A stretch of 64,000 bases of DNA from Pyronema omphalodes (Eukaryota; Ascomycota; Pezizomycetes; Pezizales; Pyronemataceae). The notes under the pieces were generated by a model, which had not been told where the DNA came from, searched no databases, and saw only the letters and a program-made list of their open reading frames with translations. The stretch is from positions 682,001 to 746,000 of the forward strand of contig JAJJXM010000004.1 in the NCBI GenBank assembly GCA_024516155.1. The letters are read 5' to 3'. Below, in pieces: positions 1 through 11,818 of this stretch. A program made the translations under genes and the position numbers. Each line of letters starts with the position of its first letter. Position 1 is the stretch's first letter.

Positions 1-2445
1 CGAAGGGGTGCGGTAGAACTGACTTGTAATGTATCTGTACTGGCAGCGGCTAAGAGAAAGAACGTGTGTTGAAGTGGTTCGTAAAAGTGACGGGGGGAAG
101 TTGCTGTAGAAGGTGATCGCAAGGCAGCGCCAGCCTGCACGCAGGTAAAACGAACGAACTCAAGCAACACGTAAACACCTTCTAATATTCAGCGACGCCG
201 ACCGGAAGCTGGTGATGCGTTTCAACGAGGGCGAACAACGAGTGAGACTCCGGGACTTCCGATGGTCGAGTCGTGGTGGATGGTTAGGAGGACATGGAGA
301 GAGAACACCTTAACACATTTTTCTGATTTGGTAACTGACAGTTGCAGCAACGAAGATAGCCCGGTCCGCCAAGCCGCTTTGGGGTAGGTCCCAGGGGACG
401 CCTGGATGACGAAGGAAGTGACAGGCACCCGGGGAAGGGCTGAACGCGAGAGAATTCACCGGGAAGAAGCAAGCAATGCCGAGAGGGGCGGAGAAAGATG
501 GGTTAACCGGGGCTTAAGTTGAAGTAGAATGGCGTTGGATGGTTCGAATTCGAAAACGCCATTCTTTCTTCAACCCTTCTCGATATATATCGTTCACACA
601 ACAATTACGAAATTCATCAACAGACTCCCTGAAAACCATATCCAGAAGCAGCAGCTCAAAGCACCATTAATACACTCTTTCTTTTTAAGTTAAACTTATA
701 TTCCTCTTCAAACTTGGCCGGCTCCGCTGCACATGTACGGTACGGTACCTGTGCATGGGATCCGCAAGAGGAGAAATATATACAGTCGACTGTAGCAACT
801 ACATACATACTTGTGCAAAGAAAGCTTGCAAAGCCCGTAAATTCCTCCCAATTAATCCACACTTGCAATAGTAATGCCAGCAACGCAAAGATATCTGGGG
901 AAAAGATTATCAGTAGCGGGTGGGGATATTATCTGCATAGGATTTACATTCAAGGACAATCTCAGCTCCTAATATTTTACGTATCAGCAATAGTAACACT
1001 ATCAAACGCCGTTAACACACAAACTCGTCTCAACCCAAGCACTCAATTTCCACATTACCCTTACACTTGAAGTTACTCTAAAGACAATAAATAACCACGG
1101 CCGGCAGCCTTCATCAAAACCCAAAAGTTTCGAGGTTATAGTTAGGGTTAACCGGGGATGATACCGTGGGGATGCTGATAGCCTGTAGAGTTATGATAAA
1201 AAGACGGGGGTAAGCATGGCCATAGCTTAGCTGTGATGATCATGGTAAATTGAAGGGGAAAAGGTAAATAGGCCGATCCCATCTAGCTCCGCACATGGTG
1301 AGAACTGATTCCGTGAAGATCTTCCTCCTCACCTCCTCACTAAACCCAGTGTCGTTGGACATACTCAACCTAACTTACACCAAGCTTCATGATGCTCATG
1401 CTTTTATCGTATCGAGATATTTGTGCCGATATCTGATTGTTAGTAACCACAAGAGTACCAAAGCTGTGTCAAAGGTGACCAAGAGAGCCCAAAAGGTAGC
1501 AGGGTATACCAAAGGCATACCGAAGCAGTTTGATTTCTTATTTCAGATCCGATCTCTGATTGGTATTGAGATAGGATAAAACCCTCCGGATACGATCGTG
1601 GGATTTTGCATGAAGCGAAAGCTACGAAACTCTTTGGTGATACCGGACGGGCATCCGCATCATGGTCTATTCGCCGCTCGCCGTTTTCAAAGCATACGGG
1701 TATGCCGTAGAACCTCCCCAAAGCGGAGCAAGTAACATCTTCTACTCTCCGCGCTAGTTTTCCTAAATGAAGCCTGGTTATCCCCATTTACCGCGCGTCC
1801 TCATCTAACTAACTATTAGGGGTAGCGTTAAATATACGTCCATCACTTTGTTCGTTCGTTGTTCTTTACTTGGGTTATGCAACCATGGAGTTCCACATAA
1901 CGATCAGCATGAGGTTACAAACTGTCTGAGGAGTCCCTCTGGAACTCTGCCCTATGTTTTTATCCCTACAACATCATGTCGTGTGGCAACTCTATATACC
2001 GTCTGGGTGGAAGGCTCGGGAGATAAAGGGTGGTGATTACATATCTTTTGGACGCAATGATTACTCTACACGAACTATATAATTCCGGCAAAAATGAGCA
2101 CGTCTCAAAATTCAAGTCACGTGTCATTGCATGACAATCCATGAATATGACTTAAAATATTGACGCTTCGGTATTGTTATTGGCTAAAAATAAAACAATA
2201 AGAGCTCTACAAATACAATACATACAAGATGTCGAATCGAAGAACTTCAACTTTTATTCCCTCGATTAATACCCGCCAAACAGCTTGTAAAAAATACAGT
2301 AACGCTATGCCCAGTAAAGGATTCGGTAAGTAAAAACGCTTACGGACCTATTTCAGCCCTGAACTCCCAAATAAGATTACTAGTATAACCCGACTCTGGC
2401 TCTCATCTGACTCCCGTCCGACACCTATTCGATTCGCGTTCGCTT
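1..2445. other. gene-free stretch upstream of the SR-protein gene
   Basis: No reading frame here looks like a gene. The open frames are short, usually lack a good ATG, and show no recognisable domain. The stretch holds a hairpin at 518-573 (listed separately). The part just below 2445 is the 3' flank of the minus-strand RNPS1-like gene. No tRNA or rRNA was recognised. Confidence 0.6.
518..573. repeat. inverted repeat (hairpin) with palindromic loop
   Basis: The left arm GTTGAAGTAGAATGGCGTT (518-536) matches the reverse complement of the right arm at 554-573 with one small indel or mismatch. The loop contains the self-complementary TTCGAATTCGAA. The structure could form a stem of about 19 bp. 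It may be a foldback element remnant or a transcript hairpin; nothing in the sequence decides which. Confidence 0.7.
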
Positions 2446-3674
2446 CTACCGTCTCCGTCCACCACCGCCGCCACCACCGGTTCTATCTCTCGGACTCCAA
2501 CTTCTGCTACGGCTTCGACGCGATGCTCCCCCGCCTCCACCTCCACCGCTTCTACGCGGAGGAGGACTGCGAGACTCGCTGGCACTACGAGAGCTGTAGC
2601 TACTGTAGCTAGGGCTTCTTCTGTACCTTCTCGATCTACCAGCGTCACCACCACCCGTTCTTCCTCCCCCGTTTCTTCCACCCCGGTTTCTTCCCGTCGT
2701 CATTGGAGGCGGGGAGTAATCACCACCACCACCTCTACGTCCGGATCCACCAGCAGGTCTACGGCGGTACGGTGATCTGCTTCTCGATTTGGACGGGCTT
2801 CTTGACCGCGATGAATAGCTTCTAGACCTGGAACGAGACCGCGAACGAGAGCTAGGACGGTAACTGTCACCTCCTGCTGCACCACGGTAGTTGTCTCCTC
2901 CAAATCCTCTGCCACCTGCTGCTCCGGCTCCACCGGCGCCCCGGCGTGGGGAACGGTAACGCGGGTTACCGCCTCGACCACCAAAACGACCACCACCCCG
3001 GTTTGTAGGTCCGCTTGCTGAAGGTCCAGATGGTGCGCCCTGGGGTGGGCGACGGGGAAGAACGATAGAGACATTGATTACAGCGCCGTCGAGCTGTCCT
3101 TCGTGCATGTGTGCTATAGCAGCATGAGCAGAAGCTGCGTCATTGTAGAGTAAATAGCAAAGTCCACGGTTTGTGTTGACTATTTCAAAGCTTCATATTA
3201 GCTTTATCTTCTTGGAGGATAGCTAACCGGAGACGAGGGAACTTACATTGTCTATTTACTGGCATATCAATGGTCTTAATATCGCCGTAAGTCGAGAAGA
3301 TTTCTCTAATATGGTCTTCGGTGACATTCTTGGTAAGTTTTTCGATAACAATCTGTTGTAATTGAGCTGTCAGGACCTTTTGAAAGCTATGAGATGAAGC
3401 GCGCGCGCAAACGTACCTTAGAACTCTGGAAACCAGCCGGGCTAGCACTTCTGCTAAGGCTACGCCCTCTGCTGCTTCCAGATCTTCCCCGGGAAACTGA
3501 TCTGGGCCTTGATCTGGACCGTGGAGTTCCAGATCTAGAACGCGCTCTGTCGGGAGTTCGCGAACGGCTACGTGAAAGCGAATCGGATCTTCCTCGAGGA
3601 TCGGGGGAGTGGTAACTTGCGGAACCGGAACGCGAGCGTTTGCGAGAAAATGAGCGGGACCTTGAGCGATCCAT
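2446..3674 (-). CDS. RNPS1-like SR-rich RNA-binding protein
   Basis: This looks like the fungal counterpart of RNPS1 (RNA-binding protein with serine-rich domain 1), a nuclear factor linked to splicing and the exon-junction complex. The spliced model has three exons: 3674-3417, 3352-3247 and 3179-2446. Its introns are 64 and 67 bp with donors GTACGT and GTAAGT, and it gives 365 residues. Residues 1-86 are RS/SR-dipeptide rich. A single RRM follows at about 87-163, with RNP2 IVIEKL at 87-92 and RNP1 RGLCYLLY at 126-133. The string LDGAVINVSIVLPRR ends the RRM as in the family. The rest is a long Gly-rich and RS-rich tail with SRSRSRSRS runs. The ATG at 3674 was chosen because MDRSRSRS starts the RS region; an in-frame extension upstream reaches 3878 but looks like 5' UTR. 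Open frames on the other strand are shadows of the low-complexity sequence. Family assignment is strong; splice sites are inferred. Confidence 0.9.
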
Positions 3675-5763
3675 GGTAACGAGCGTTGTGACTTGGAAAG
3701 ACGGAGCTGTTTGCAGGTCGTTGGTCTTGGTGGTGGAAAGTGAGGACTGCGCGGTTGCGATGTCAGGTTGATCAAAGAATTGAGGCTGGAACGCGACTTT
3801 CGTTGCGGCATACCAACTGCTTCGCCTACCCTCCACGCCAAGACGTGGAAAGTTACCTCTTTCAGGTAAGCGCTCCATAAGCTGGTGTTTTTCAGTTCAT
3901 TGTTCTATTTCTCCAACTCTACAAACTCAATTTTGCTCTCGATTTCTCGATGTTTGTAGCAAGGAATTATTAAACCCTATTACTTTTCTGTATCTTGTGA
4001 GTCTTCATCGTCTCACTAATTCACGGGCCGATACTTCTCATTGTTTGCCTCCAGTCAATTCTTTACTTCCAATTACCTAATTTTCTATACCTGCTTGACC
4101 TATTACGTTCGTTTAATATATATATCTTCATACTTCTTGATCTTCTATTCTAACCGCGAGTATTAAGTTTGTTAGCACAACAATTAAATCACGCGAAAAA
4201 TATCACGTGTCTTTAGCTATTGCAAACAGGGCTCATCACTCGCTTGGTCAAATACGTAAGATGTCCCTACTCACCTAGAAATATGACTATTCATCCCCAC
4301 AAACTCATGAAAATATGTTGAGAAGACCTAAAAGATAGATTGAGTAGTGGGAGGAACGGGAATTAATGGCAGGGCCGGTGCGGATGGAATACTGTCAACG
4401 CCAAAATGCTGTCAGCCATGATTCAATAAGAATAGTATTGGTGGGCTTTTACTGATTATTCAGCTCCCAGTTACTGATAAAAACAGTGTATTCGACTATA
4501 GCCTACTATTCACAATCTCGTTTCCGGGTATGCCACAGAACGAGTAACTCGATGTTCCTCGACCATCTTGTGTTGCAAGTAATAAGTCATGGACAAAACT
4601 AAGCCAATAGAGATTTGGAAAATTAAATCATACGAATACTCGCTGTATAAGCTCGTGAATAAGACGAAAATCTCGGGATTTAAAGCGCGTGATCGAGGAC
4701 TAAGGCTGCTAATGAAGCCTGCGGAGTTACAGAAGGGCCGAGGATGCCACTCAATAATAGGCACTTGGTTATTGACTTTGTGTTTTTAGGCGGCTGATAT
4801 TAGAGGGCTGCAGTTATTAGGAAGAGGGAGAGAAAAGGTAAGCTCCAGGAGGGGGATCATAATGGACGACTCGGTGAGGTTTCGTGATTACTTTTTGATT
4901 TGAGAAGACATTGATGGTTTTATTGAAAGATTTGACAACGATTATTTCGTTTTTTAAACTTGTCTGTGCTACACATAATGTATCAGTTACAGCTTGACGG
5001 TTTGACATGGACATGATTCTTGTAGCTTGATTGTTCAATACTTGAAACAATATAATGCCTGTTTTTGATCTTGATTTAACCGTAGCCTGCATCCTTCTTA
5101 CCTCCGTTGTCTCGTATTTTCAACTTTTGATCGTTGATCTTGGTCCCTGCTAAATTTTGTGTTTTCTTCCTCGGGTCCTTAGACTATGAGAAACTCAGCC
5201 CAATCGAGCAACAGTCTATGATTCGACTTCGACTTCGACCCCCACAACTCGAACAATCTTCAGATCGAGGGTCCATGATTCGACCCGACCATACTTTAGC
5301 TTTAGCTATAAATACTTTCATCTCAAAGATAATTTTCCCTTTTGTCCTGTTATCCGCAACATCGCCCACAACTCACACGAGTAAGTCTACCTAGACATCG
5401 CATTAACATCACCGGATGAATCAACTGGGAAAGATACTCTAACTACGAGGCCTTTCCCGGACTACGAGGCAGCTATATATGATTCCCGTCACATTCGATT
5501 CACCTCTCTAGTACATTCCGCTCTTTACAAATTCCTTTGCGGTATCTTTCCACCTTCTTCCTCTCAGCAGAAATCCCCTGTCACATTTCTATACCGCCAA
5601 CAACAATGCGCCCCTACATCCCCACAGCCTACCCATTTCCAGAAGCCCATATCTTCCCCCACCAACCCCCATTTACCTTCATCTCCCACCTCGGACCTCA
5701 TCATCCTCCGCGTCACCAAAGCCATATCACCATCATCCCCAACTTCCACCCACCAAAAAAACA
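3675..5763. other. gene-free stretch between SR protein and unknown gene
   Basis: The part next to 3675 is the promoter and 5' UTR of the minus-strand SR-protein gene. The rest is AT-rich with only short open frames. From about 5500 to 5763 the sequence is strongly C-rich on the plus strand and is probably the leader of the gene that starts at 5764. No RNA gene or transposon ends were recognised. Confidence 0.6.
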
Positions 5764-6303
5764 ATGCCCAACAACCCCCAGCCACCTCCTCGCCGGCCCT
5801 CATCCCAGGATATATTCTTCACCTCCATCCGCTCCGAGATCTTTAACCCCGACGACATTCCTTCTCCTTCAGCCAACGATGAATCCAACCACCACCTTAT
5901 ATCCGGTCCCTTCAGCGTTCCCACCAACGGGCAAACCGCCTCTTCTCTCCGCCTCTCACATACCGTAGCACCCTTCACAACCTTAGTCCTGCGAACGCTC
6001 CACCCGGAAAATCCCCAGCAAGTCCTCAGAGAAACAGTAGTAAGAGTCTCCAAGGAATGTCAACAGATGTTTGATAACGCGAGGATTATGACGGATGTTA
6101 TTCTTTGTATTCGGCAGGAGCGGAATGATCTTTATAGGTGGATCAGGGCTGTTAGGAAGAAGATCAGGAGGCAGAAAAGGGAGTTTGAACGCGGCCAGAT
6201 GCGGCTGATGGAAGATATGGAGAGGGTTTTTGGGGGTAGGGATGCTGAGGAGTTGTTGGGGAATGGATGGTATGGGTTTAGGGTTGATGGGTCTGATTTG
6301 TGA
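5764..6303 (+). CDS. hypothetical 179-residue protein
   Basis: I do not recognise this protein. It is a single uninterrupted frame starting MPNNPQPPPRRPSS and ending with a TGA at 6301-6303. The first 60 or so residues are Pro/Ser rich and look disordered. Residues about 85-160 (from VLRETVVRVSKECQQMF through KKIRRQKREFERGQM) look helical and highly basic, with possible coiled-coil character. There is no signal peptide or membrane segment. The sense strand is C-rich up to about 6045 and then turns abruptly G-rich, a pattern shared with several better-identified genes in this window; that supports real coding. A longer upstream frame overlaps it in another phase and is less convincing. It could be a lineage-restricted nuclear or DNA-associated protein, but this is only a guess from composition. 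Confidence 0.55.
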   Translation: MPNNPQPPPRRPSSQDIFFTSIRSEIFNPDDIPSPSANDESNHHLISGPFSVPTNGQTASSLRLSHTVAPFTTLVLRTLHPENPQQVLRETVVRVSKECQQMFDNARIMTDVILCIRQERNDLYRWIRAVRKKIRRQKREFERGQMRLMEDMERVFGGRDAEELLGNGWYGFRVDGSDL

Positions 6304-7047
6304 CTTGTGACTTGTGATTGGAATGCGGAGATGGTTGGCTGGTGTTTCTATGCGGCACTGCGACTGCGCGGGTTCTGGTTGATGTCTTGTCTTATCTTGT
6401 GTTCTGTTAGCTTTGGGCTGGTTTTACTTTGCCTAGTCTGCTTCTGGGGTTTTCTGCTTTTGTTTACTTACTTAGCAAATGGAAAAGGAAAACTGGAAAC
6501 GATAATTGCAATGGTATTTATTTGATTCCTAATCCTCTCCGTACCTATGGTAAATATGGGAATTTAGTTTACTACATCTCAGTCCTTTATTAAGCCGAAT
6601 AAAATTTCTCATAATCTCATTGGAAATAAGCAGTGCTCTTCTTCTAACTCGTGATATATCTTTTCTTAAAATCCCCGTATCTTTGTGTCGTAGACAGTTG
6701 AAACCAGTAATACCACAACAGAGTATTTACCAGAACTGATCATTAACTTTCTACAATTCTTTTATTTTACCAGCGCAGCAGCAGAACCATGCCAGCTTCA
6801 AAATATCCATCATCATCATCGTCAAATCTGTAGCTGTAGTTACTAGCCTCAGTGCAGTACTCATCATGATAACCTCATGTGAATCGTGATTTGTGACGAA
6901 CACCGTTTTTTTTACATATCGAGTACCAAACACCCAAAGATGGTAGGTAACAGGTTATCCAAGTACTAAGCAGTTTTTTATAGATAATTACAAAATCGGC
7001 GTAATTAGTAAAAAATCATGGCCGCTATGAATTTCTCTGGTAATTGC

Positions 7048-7301
7048 TTTTTTTTTCTTTTTATTTTCTTTTTTTTTCTTTTTCTTTTTCTTTTCTTTTT
7101 CTTTTTCTTTTTCTTTTTCTTTTCTTTTTCTTTTCTTTTCTTTTTCTTTTTCTTTTCTTTTTCTTTTCTTTTTTCTTTTTCTTTTCTTTTTCTTTTTCTT
7201 TTTCTTTTTCTTTTCTTTTTCTTTTTCTTTTTCTTTTTCTTTTTCTTTTTCTTTTTCTTTTTCTTTTTCTTTTTCTTTTTCTTTTTCTTTTTTCTTTTTT
7301 T
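7048..7301. repeat. 254-bp pure polypyrimidine tract, T4-6C units
   Basis: The plus strand from 7048 to 7301 is only T and C, made of TTTTTC and TTTTC units. The tract is close to mirror-symmetric, a composition known to allow intramolecular triplex (H-DNA) under supercoiling. The apparent long frames on both strands (Phe/Leu or Lys/Glu polymers) are artefacts. Confidence 0.95.
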
Positions 7302-7401
7302 GGGGGGAGGGAGGCGGGGTTACCAAAGAAACCGGCAACTTTCAAAACTCGTATCTTGTAATCCAACGGGGTGAAAATAGCCCACAACACTTATTTAAAA
7401 C

Positions 7402-7513
7402 TCCACCCAAACCACCCAAACCACCCAAACCACCCAAACCACCCAAACCACCCAAACCACCCAAACCACCCAAACCCACCCAAAGCCACCCAAACCACCC
7501 AAACCACCCAAAA
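7402..7513. repeat. (CCACCCAAA)n minisatellite, about 12 copies
   Basis: A 9-bp unit CCACCCAAA repeats from about 7402 to 7513 with two slightly altered copies near 7470-7485. The complementary strand reads TTTGGGTGG and has regularly spaced G runs, so it could form G-quadruplexes. Confidence 0.9.
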
Positions 7514-7800
7514 GTTTCCCTCCACAATTCCGCCTCATAACCCATAATCTTCCCCGGTACCATCCTTTCCATCCGCCCAACAATCATAAAGACGGCATTA
7601 TATTATAAACTAAAATACCCGGCGCTGGGGTGGTCTATAATTCCCTGTTGACATGTCTTCTATCATAACTTGGGATTTCTATAAAGAGTGATGTAGTATG
7701 ATTTACATTTCGTTCGGATTTTACTTTTTTGGTTTTGTCTTGTATACATAGGTCTATGATGATGATGATTCTATGATAATGATTCTATTAGCTTCGGGCC

Positions 7801-7816
7801 GGGGGGGGGGGGGGGG
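7801..7816. repeat. poly(G) run, 16 bases
   Basis: Sixteen uninterrupted G follow GCTTCGGGCC. It is one of ten such runs of 11 or more in the window. It sits in the repeat island, 29 bp before a CA array. Confidence 0.95.
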
Positions 7817-7843
7817 TGTGGTCGGATCAAAATAAACCGCGGA

Positions 7844-7844
<1 letters not shown>

Positions 7845-7875
<31 letters not shown>
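7845..7875. repeat. (CA)n microsatellite
   Basis: About 15 copies of the CA dinucleotide lie downstream of the poly(G) run. No coding role is evident. Confidence 0.95.
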
Positions 7876-7879
<4 letters not shown>

Positions 7880-7916
7880 TAAAAAAACGATTTCCGAAAA
7901 AAAAGCTCCATTATTC

Positions 7917-8001
7917 ACTACCTTCACCACCTTCACTTTCTTCACTTTCTTCACTACCTTACCACCTTCACCACCTTCACTTTCTTCACCACCTTACCAC
8001 C
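7917..8001. repeat. CCTTCACCA / CTTTCTTCA imperfect repeats
   Basis: Imperfect 9-12 bp units built from TTCAC, CTTTC and TTACC run through this stretch. It is a pyrimidine-biased degenerate minisatellite that continues the repeat island. Confidence 0.8.
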
Positions 8002-8047
8002 TAACCTAGCCCAAGATACAACAAGGTTATAAATCTACTCCCCAAAA

Positions 8048-8178
8048 CCCCTTATGTAAGTAATTCTCCCCAAAACCCCCCAAAACCCCACTCCCCAAAA
8101 CCCCCCAAAACCCCACAAAACCCCACAAAACCCCACAAAACCCCACAAAACCCACAAAACCCCCCAAAACCCCACAAC
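8048..8178. repeat. CCCCAAAA / CCCCACAAAA array
   Basis: The array consists of C4-6 runs separated by AAAA or ACAAAA over about 130 bp. The minus strand has G4-6 blocks spaced by TTTT or TTTTGT, which is strongly G-quadruplex-competent. It resembles ciliate C4A4 telomeric repeats in composition, but it is internal and irregular, so no telomere function is proposed. Confidence 0.9.
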
Positions 8179-8335
8179 AGCAAGACCAGCCCAGGAATCA
8201 AAAATACAAGTATATATATAGAAGCAGTAACCAGCAGTAACCAGCGTGGCATGCACTCTACTCGATAACTCGATAACTCAAGGGGATTTGAAGATGGTAT
8301 TTTCGGATTAGGTGGTGGGTATCCTATCCTTCGTT

Positions 8336-8467
8336 CTCGGGGGTCGGGAGTTGGGAGTTGGGAGTCGGGAGTTGGGAGTTGGGGGTCGGGGGTCGGGGGT
8401 CGGGGGTCGGGGGTCGGGAGTCGGGGGTCGGGGGTCGGGGGTCGGGGGTTGGGGGTCGGGGGTTGGG
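8336..8467. repeat. GGGTCGG / GGGAGTT G-rich array
   Basis: About 130 bp of 7-bp units: GGGAGTT and GGGAGTC early, then GGGGGTC and GGGGTCG. The plus strand has more than 15 consecutive G3-5 runs separated by 2-4 bases, which is very high G-quadruplex potential. The opposite strand encodes only a PTPDPRP-type artefact. Confidence 0.9.
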
Positions 8468-8738
8468 TCGATAGATACAGGCGTTTGAGCTGAACTGATG
8501 AATTGATGAACTGATGAACTGAACTAGAAAGGTTGCTTGGAGTGATAACACGCAGCATACATCCACAGCACACATCCACAGCACACAGCACACATCTGTA
8601 ATTTCTTCATATAAACACCAAATACCACCAAACACATACCAAGCACAAATATCAAATACCAGAAATCAAAATCCAGATTCGCCAACAAAAAAAAATATAT
8701 TGATGATTTCTCAAGAAATATACATGATAACAGTGTAG

Positions 8739-8833
8739 TAGATATAGATATAGATATAGATATAGATAGCTAGAGTAGATAGAGTAGATATAGATAGACA
8801 GGGTATCAGGTAGTAGCAGTAGTAGTAGTAGTG
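8739..8833. repeat. ATAGAT and AGT microsatellites
   Basis: ATAGAT hexamers with a few variant copies span about 8739-8800. They are followed by a short (AGT)n near 8812-8833. Confidence 0.85.
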
Positions 8834-8875
8834 GAGTATATATGAGTTACCCAAGATTACATCTCATTTGGGGGA

Positions 8876-8886
8876 GGGGGGGGGGG
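8876..8886. repeat. poly(G) run, 11 bases
   Basis: Eleven G follow GGGGGA, making a 17-base purine G-block with one A, next to A-rich sequence. Confidence 0.9.
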
Positions 8887-9311
8887 GACCGCCTTCTAAA
8901 AAAAAAAAAGAAAAAAAAAACAGACGCAAAATTACTTCAACCTTTAAATTTCAAGGTATTTCGACTTGCAATATGATATGGGGGAGAGATACAGCGATGA
9001 AAAGCAACAAAAATCAAAGCAAAGTAACAGAAAAAAATGTGAACGCCATAAAATGGAAACTCCAAATGAGGTTAAAAGCAAAAGCAAAAAAAAGGCAGGA
9101 ACCAAAGGACGCAAGCAATCGGGGGCCACTACGACGACCACGACAAGCTACCAGTTGCGGGCTGCTGGCTGCGGGCTGCGCTTGCTAAGCTGCATCCGAT
9201 GCGTCCGATGCGCTGGATGCGCTGGCTTTGCTGCTCGCTATGCTGGCTCGAAGTGATCGCGCTCGTCGCTGGTCGCTTGCCACCAACCAACCAATCCAAC
9301 GAACCAATCCA

Positions 9312-10081
<770 letters not shown>

Positions 10082-10167
10082 GATGGAATAGATAGATACA
10101 GGTGATGAGTTTGATGTATTGAGTAGATGGAGAGAGTAGGTGTAAAAAGTCGCAAAGCTCGAGAGTA

Positions 10168-10187
10168 ATATAAGCTGTAGCTTATAT
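10168..10187 (-). promoter_or_regulatory. TATA-like perfect inverted repeat upstream of ubiquitin-AN1
   Basis: ATATAAGCT-GT-AGCTTATAT is a perfect 9+2+9 inverted repeat. Read on the minus strand it lies in a TATATAAGC context about 100 bp before the ATG at 10081, a plausible TATA position. The symmetry might also make it an operator; that part is speculation. Confidence 0.45.
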
Positions 10188-10547
10188 AGATGTTGAACGA
10201 TCGAAAGATGTCTTTTCTAGTTGAATCGGCGACGACGAGGAGGAGGAGAGTAGGAGTAGGAGGAGGAGGGTACTTGAATGTAGGAGTTGAGTGAAGTGTG
10301 AGGTAAAGTAGAGCTCAAATGGAACCGAATCTGGGTGTGAGGGGCGGGAGTTGAGTCTTTTTAAGCACAAGGAAGCTGGTCGCAGGTCGCAAGTCGCAGG
10401 GTGAGTGGGTGGTACGGGTATGCTATATAAGAAGCAAATCGAAGCAAAGCAAGACAGAAAGAAAGAAAGGGAACGCAAACAGAGCGGGCGACGGCGCGGT
10501 TTTTGAAAGCGCGGGCTTGTAGCTTGTGTGGCATACTTCCCTTCTGC

Positions 10548-10628
10548 CAAGGGTCGGGGTCGGGGTCAGGATCAGGTCAGGTCAGGATCAGGATGTGTGC
10601 CTGCCTGCCTGCCTGCCTGCCTGCCTGC
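10548..10628. repeat. GGGGTC/AGGATC repeats and (TGCC)n
   Basis: GTCGGG and TCAGGA units to about 10592 are followed by about eight copies of the TGCC tetranucleotide (10595-10628). This is a short compound microsatellite. Confidence 0.85.
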
Positions 10629-10855
10629 TGTTTTTTTAGCGTGAACCCCGGTTTCGATGGTGCCAGACTGCCTGTGAGTGGTAAATCCCGGAAGCATGGC
10701 TGGCCGCTGGATACACCATACACCATACACCATTCAACCCAGGGCCAGAGGGAGACGATATGGAATCTGGATAGGTGAGTGGGCGGCGCAGGTTGGACAA
10801 GACAGGTGCACTGGTCTTGCTGGTGATGCTTTCGTTGGCGAGTTTAGGGAGGGGA

Positions 10856-10870
10856 GGGGGGGGGGGGGGG
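10856..10870. repeat. poly(G) run, 15 bases
   Basis: Fifteen G follow GGGAGGGGA. Confidence 0.95.
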
Positions 10871-11144
10871 TTGAAACTTGGGAATGTTTTGTAGTTGTAT
10901 TGGTATTTCTTGGTGTTTGTACTTGTCATACCTGTCATACTATACTTTGGGGGTTGTTTATTATATTTTATATTTCGAATTGTTTATTTCGGTTGTTTGT
11001 TTCGGTCGTTTGTTTACTTTGGGGTTGTTGTGGTAACACTTGTTGTTGTTGTTGTACTTTTTGGGGGTTGTGTTTACTTTTACTTTCGGGTCGTTGGATT
11101 TGATGACCGAGGCATGAGCTGTTGTTGCTGTTGCTGCTGATGTT

Positions 11145-11245
11145 CGAACCTGGTTCAAATGGTCCTGGACAACTGGTCCAACTGGAGCCTGGTTCAAATG
11201 GTCCTGAACAACTGGTTCAACTGGTCCAACTGGTCCAACACTCCA
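11145..11245. repeat. TGGTTCAAATGGTCCTG repeats
   Basis: The phrase CTGGTTCAAATGGTCCTG occurs twice, with shorter TGGTTCAACTGG and TGGTCCAAC variants between and after, over about 100 bp. The repeated GGTTCAA resembles a tRNA B box, but no tRNA can be built around it. Confidence 0.8.
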
Positions 11246-11433
11246 CCGACAACTCTCTGTATTCGAGCATGTAGAAATACTCGTACCTAAGAAAGGAACT
11301 CAAAAACAAAAAAAAGAAGAAAAAGGCAAATTAAATCCATCACTATCCTCTTATCCTCTTATCCTCCCATTCACCCATTCCCCCATTCATTCATCTATTC
11401 ATTTCCAATCTCCAATTTCCAATTTCCAATTTC

Positions 11434-11434
<1 letters not shown>

Positions 11435-11474
<40 letters not shown>
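11435..11474. repeat. (CAAT)n microsatellite
   Basis: About ten perfect CAAT tetranucleotides, preceded by degenerate CCAATTT repeats. Confidence 0.95.
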
Positions 11475-11776
11475 GTGCTATTATTTCATTCATTCGTTCC
11501 GTCCACTACATTTCCACCCGCCACCTTCACCCTTCACCCTTCACGAACCCAGTGTTTCGTCCATTCATCCAAATCCAAGTTCCGCCACCAAGCAACGAAT
11601 CTTCACAACCAGCACAACCAGCACAACATCAGAAGCACCAATCGCCAATCACCAAGCAAGTCCCGCAAGTCCCATCGCTCCCACAAATCCAGCCAGCGTA
11701 TAGCAGTATCAGTAGCAGCCAGGATATACCATAGCAGCATAACACCATAGCACCATAGCAGCGTATCAGCGTATCA

Positions 11777-11818
11777 TCTGTAAATCCAAATCCAAATCCA
11801 AAGCCAAAGCCAAAGCCT
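11777..11818. repeat. (AAATCC)/(AAAGCC) hexamer repeats
   Basis: AAATCC units are followed by AAAGCC units, seven copies or so. One base change separates the two halves, suggesting two expansion phases. Confidence 0.8.

Larger units (their letters stand above)
6304..9311. other. gene-free stretch rich in simple repeats
   Basis: No credible gene is present. From 7.0 to 8.8 kb it is almost continuously repetitive, with polypyrimidine, CCACCCAAA, poly(G), CA, TTCAC-type, C4A4-type, GGGTCGG-type and ATAGAT arrays (listed separately). The open frames here encode only low-complexity repeats such as Lys/Glu, Phe/Leu or Gly/Trp runs. From 8.9 to 9.3 kb there is purine-rich unique sequence, which is the 3' flank of the ubiquitin-AN1 gene. 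Confidence 0.75.

Noticed and set aside
541..560. Possible tRNA B box GGTTCGAATTC
   Set aside because: It lies in the loop of a hairpin, and no A box or cloverleaf can be drawn.
2403..2681. Minus-strand frames overlapping the SR-protein exon 3 in another phase
   Set aside because: They are phase shadows of the RS/Gly-rich coding sequence; the RRM and its splice sites fix the real frame.
7018..7390. Long open frames (Phe/Leu and Lys/Glu polymers) on both strands of the T/C tract
   Set aside because: They are translations of a pure pyrimidine/purine repeat, with no start context, domain or codon bias.
8048..8178. Internal telomere-like C4A4 sequence
   Set aside because: Units are irregular, and fungal telomeres are normally TTAGGG-type; similarity to ciliate repeats is compositional only.
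8052..8591. PTPDPRP-repeat frame
   Set aside because: It is a translation of the GGGTCGG array on the opposite strand.
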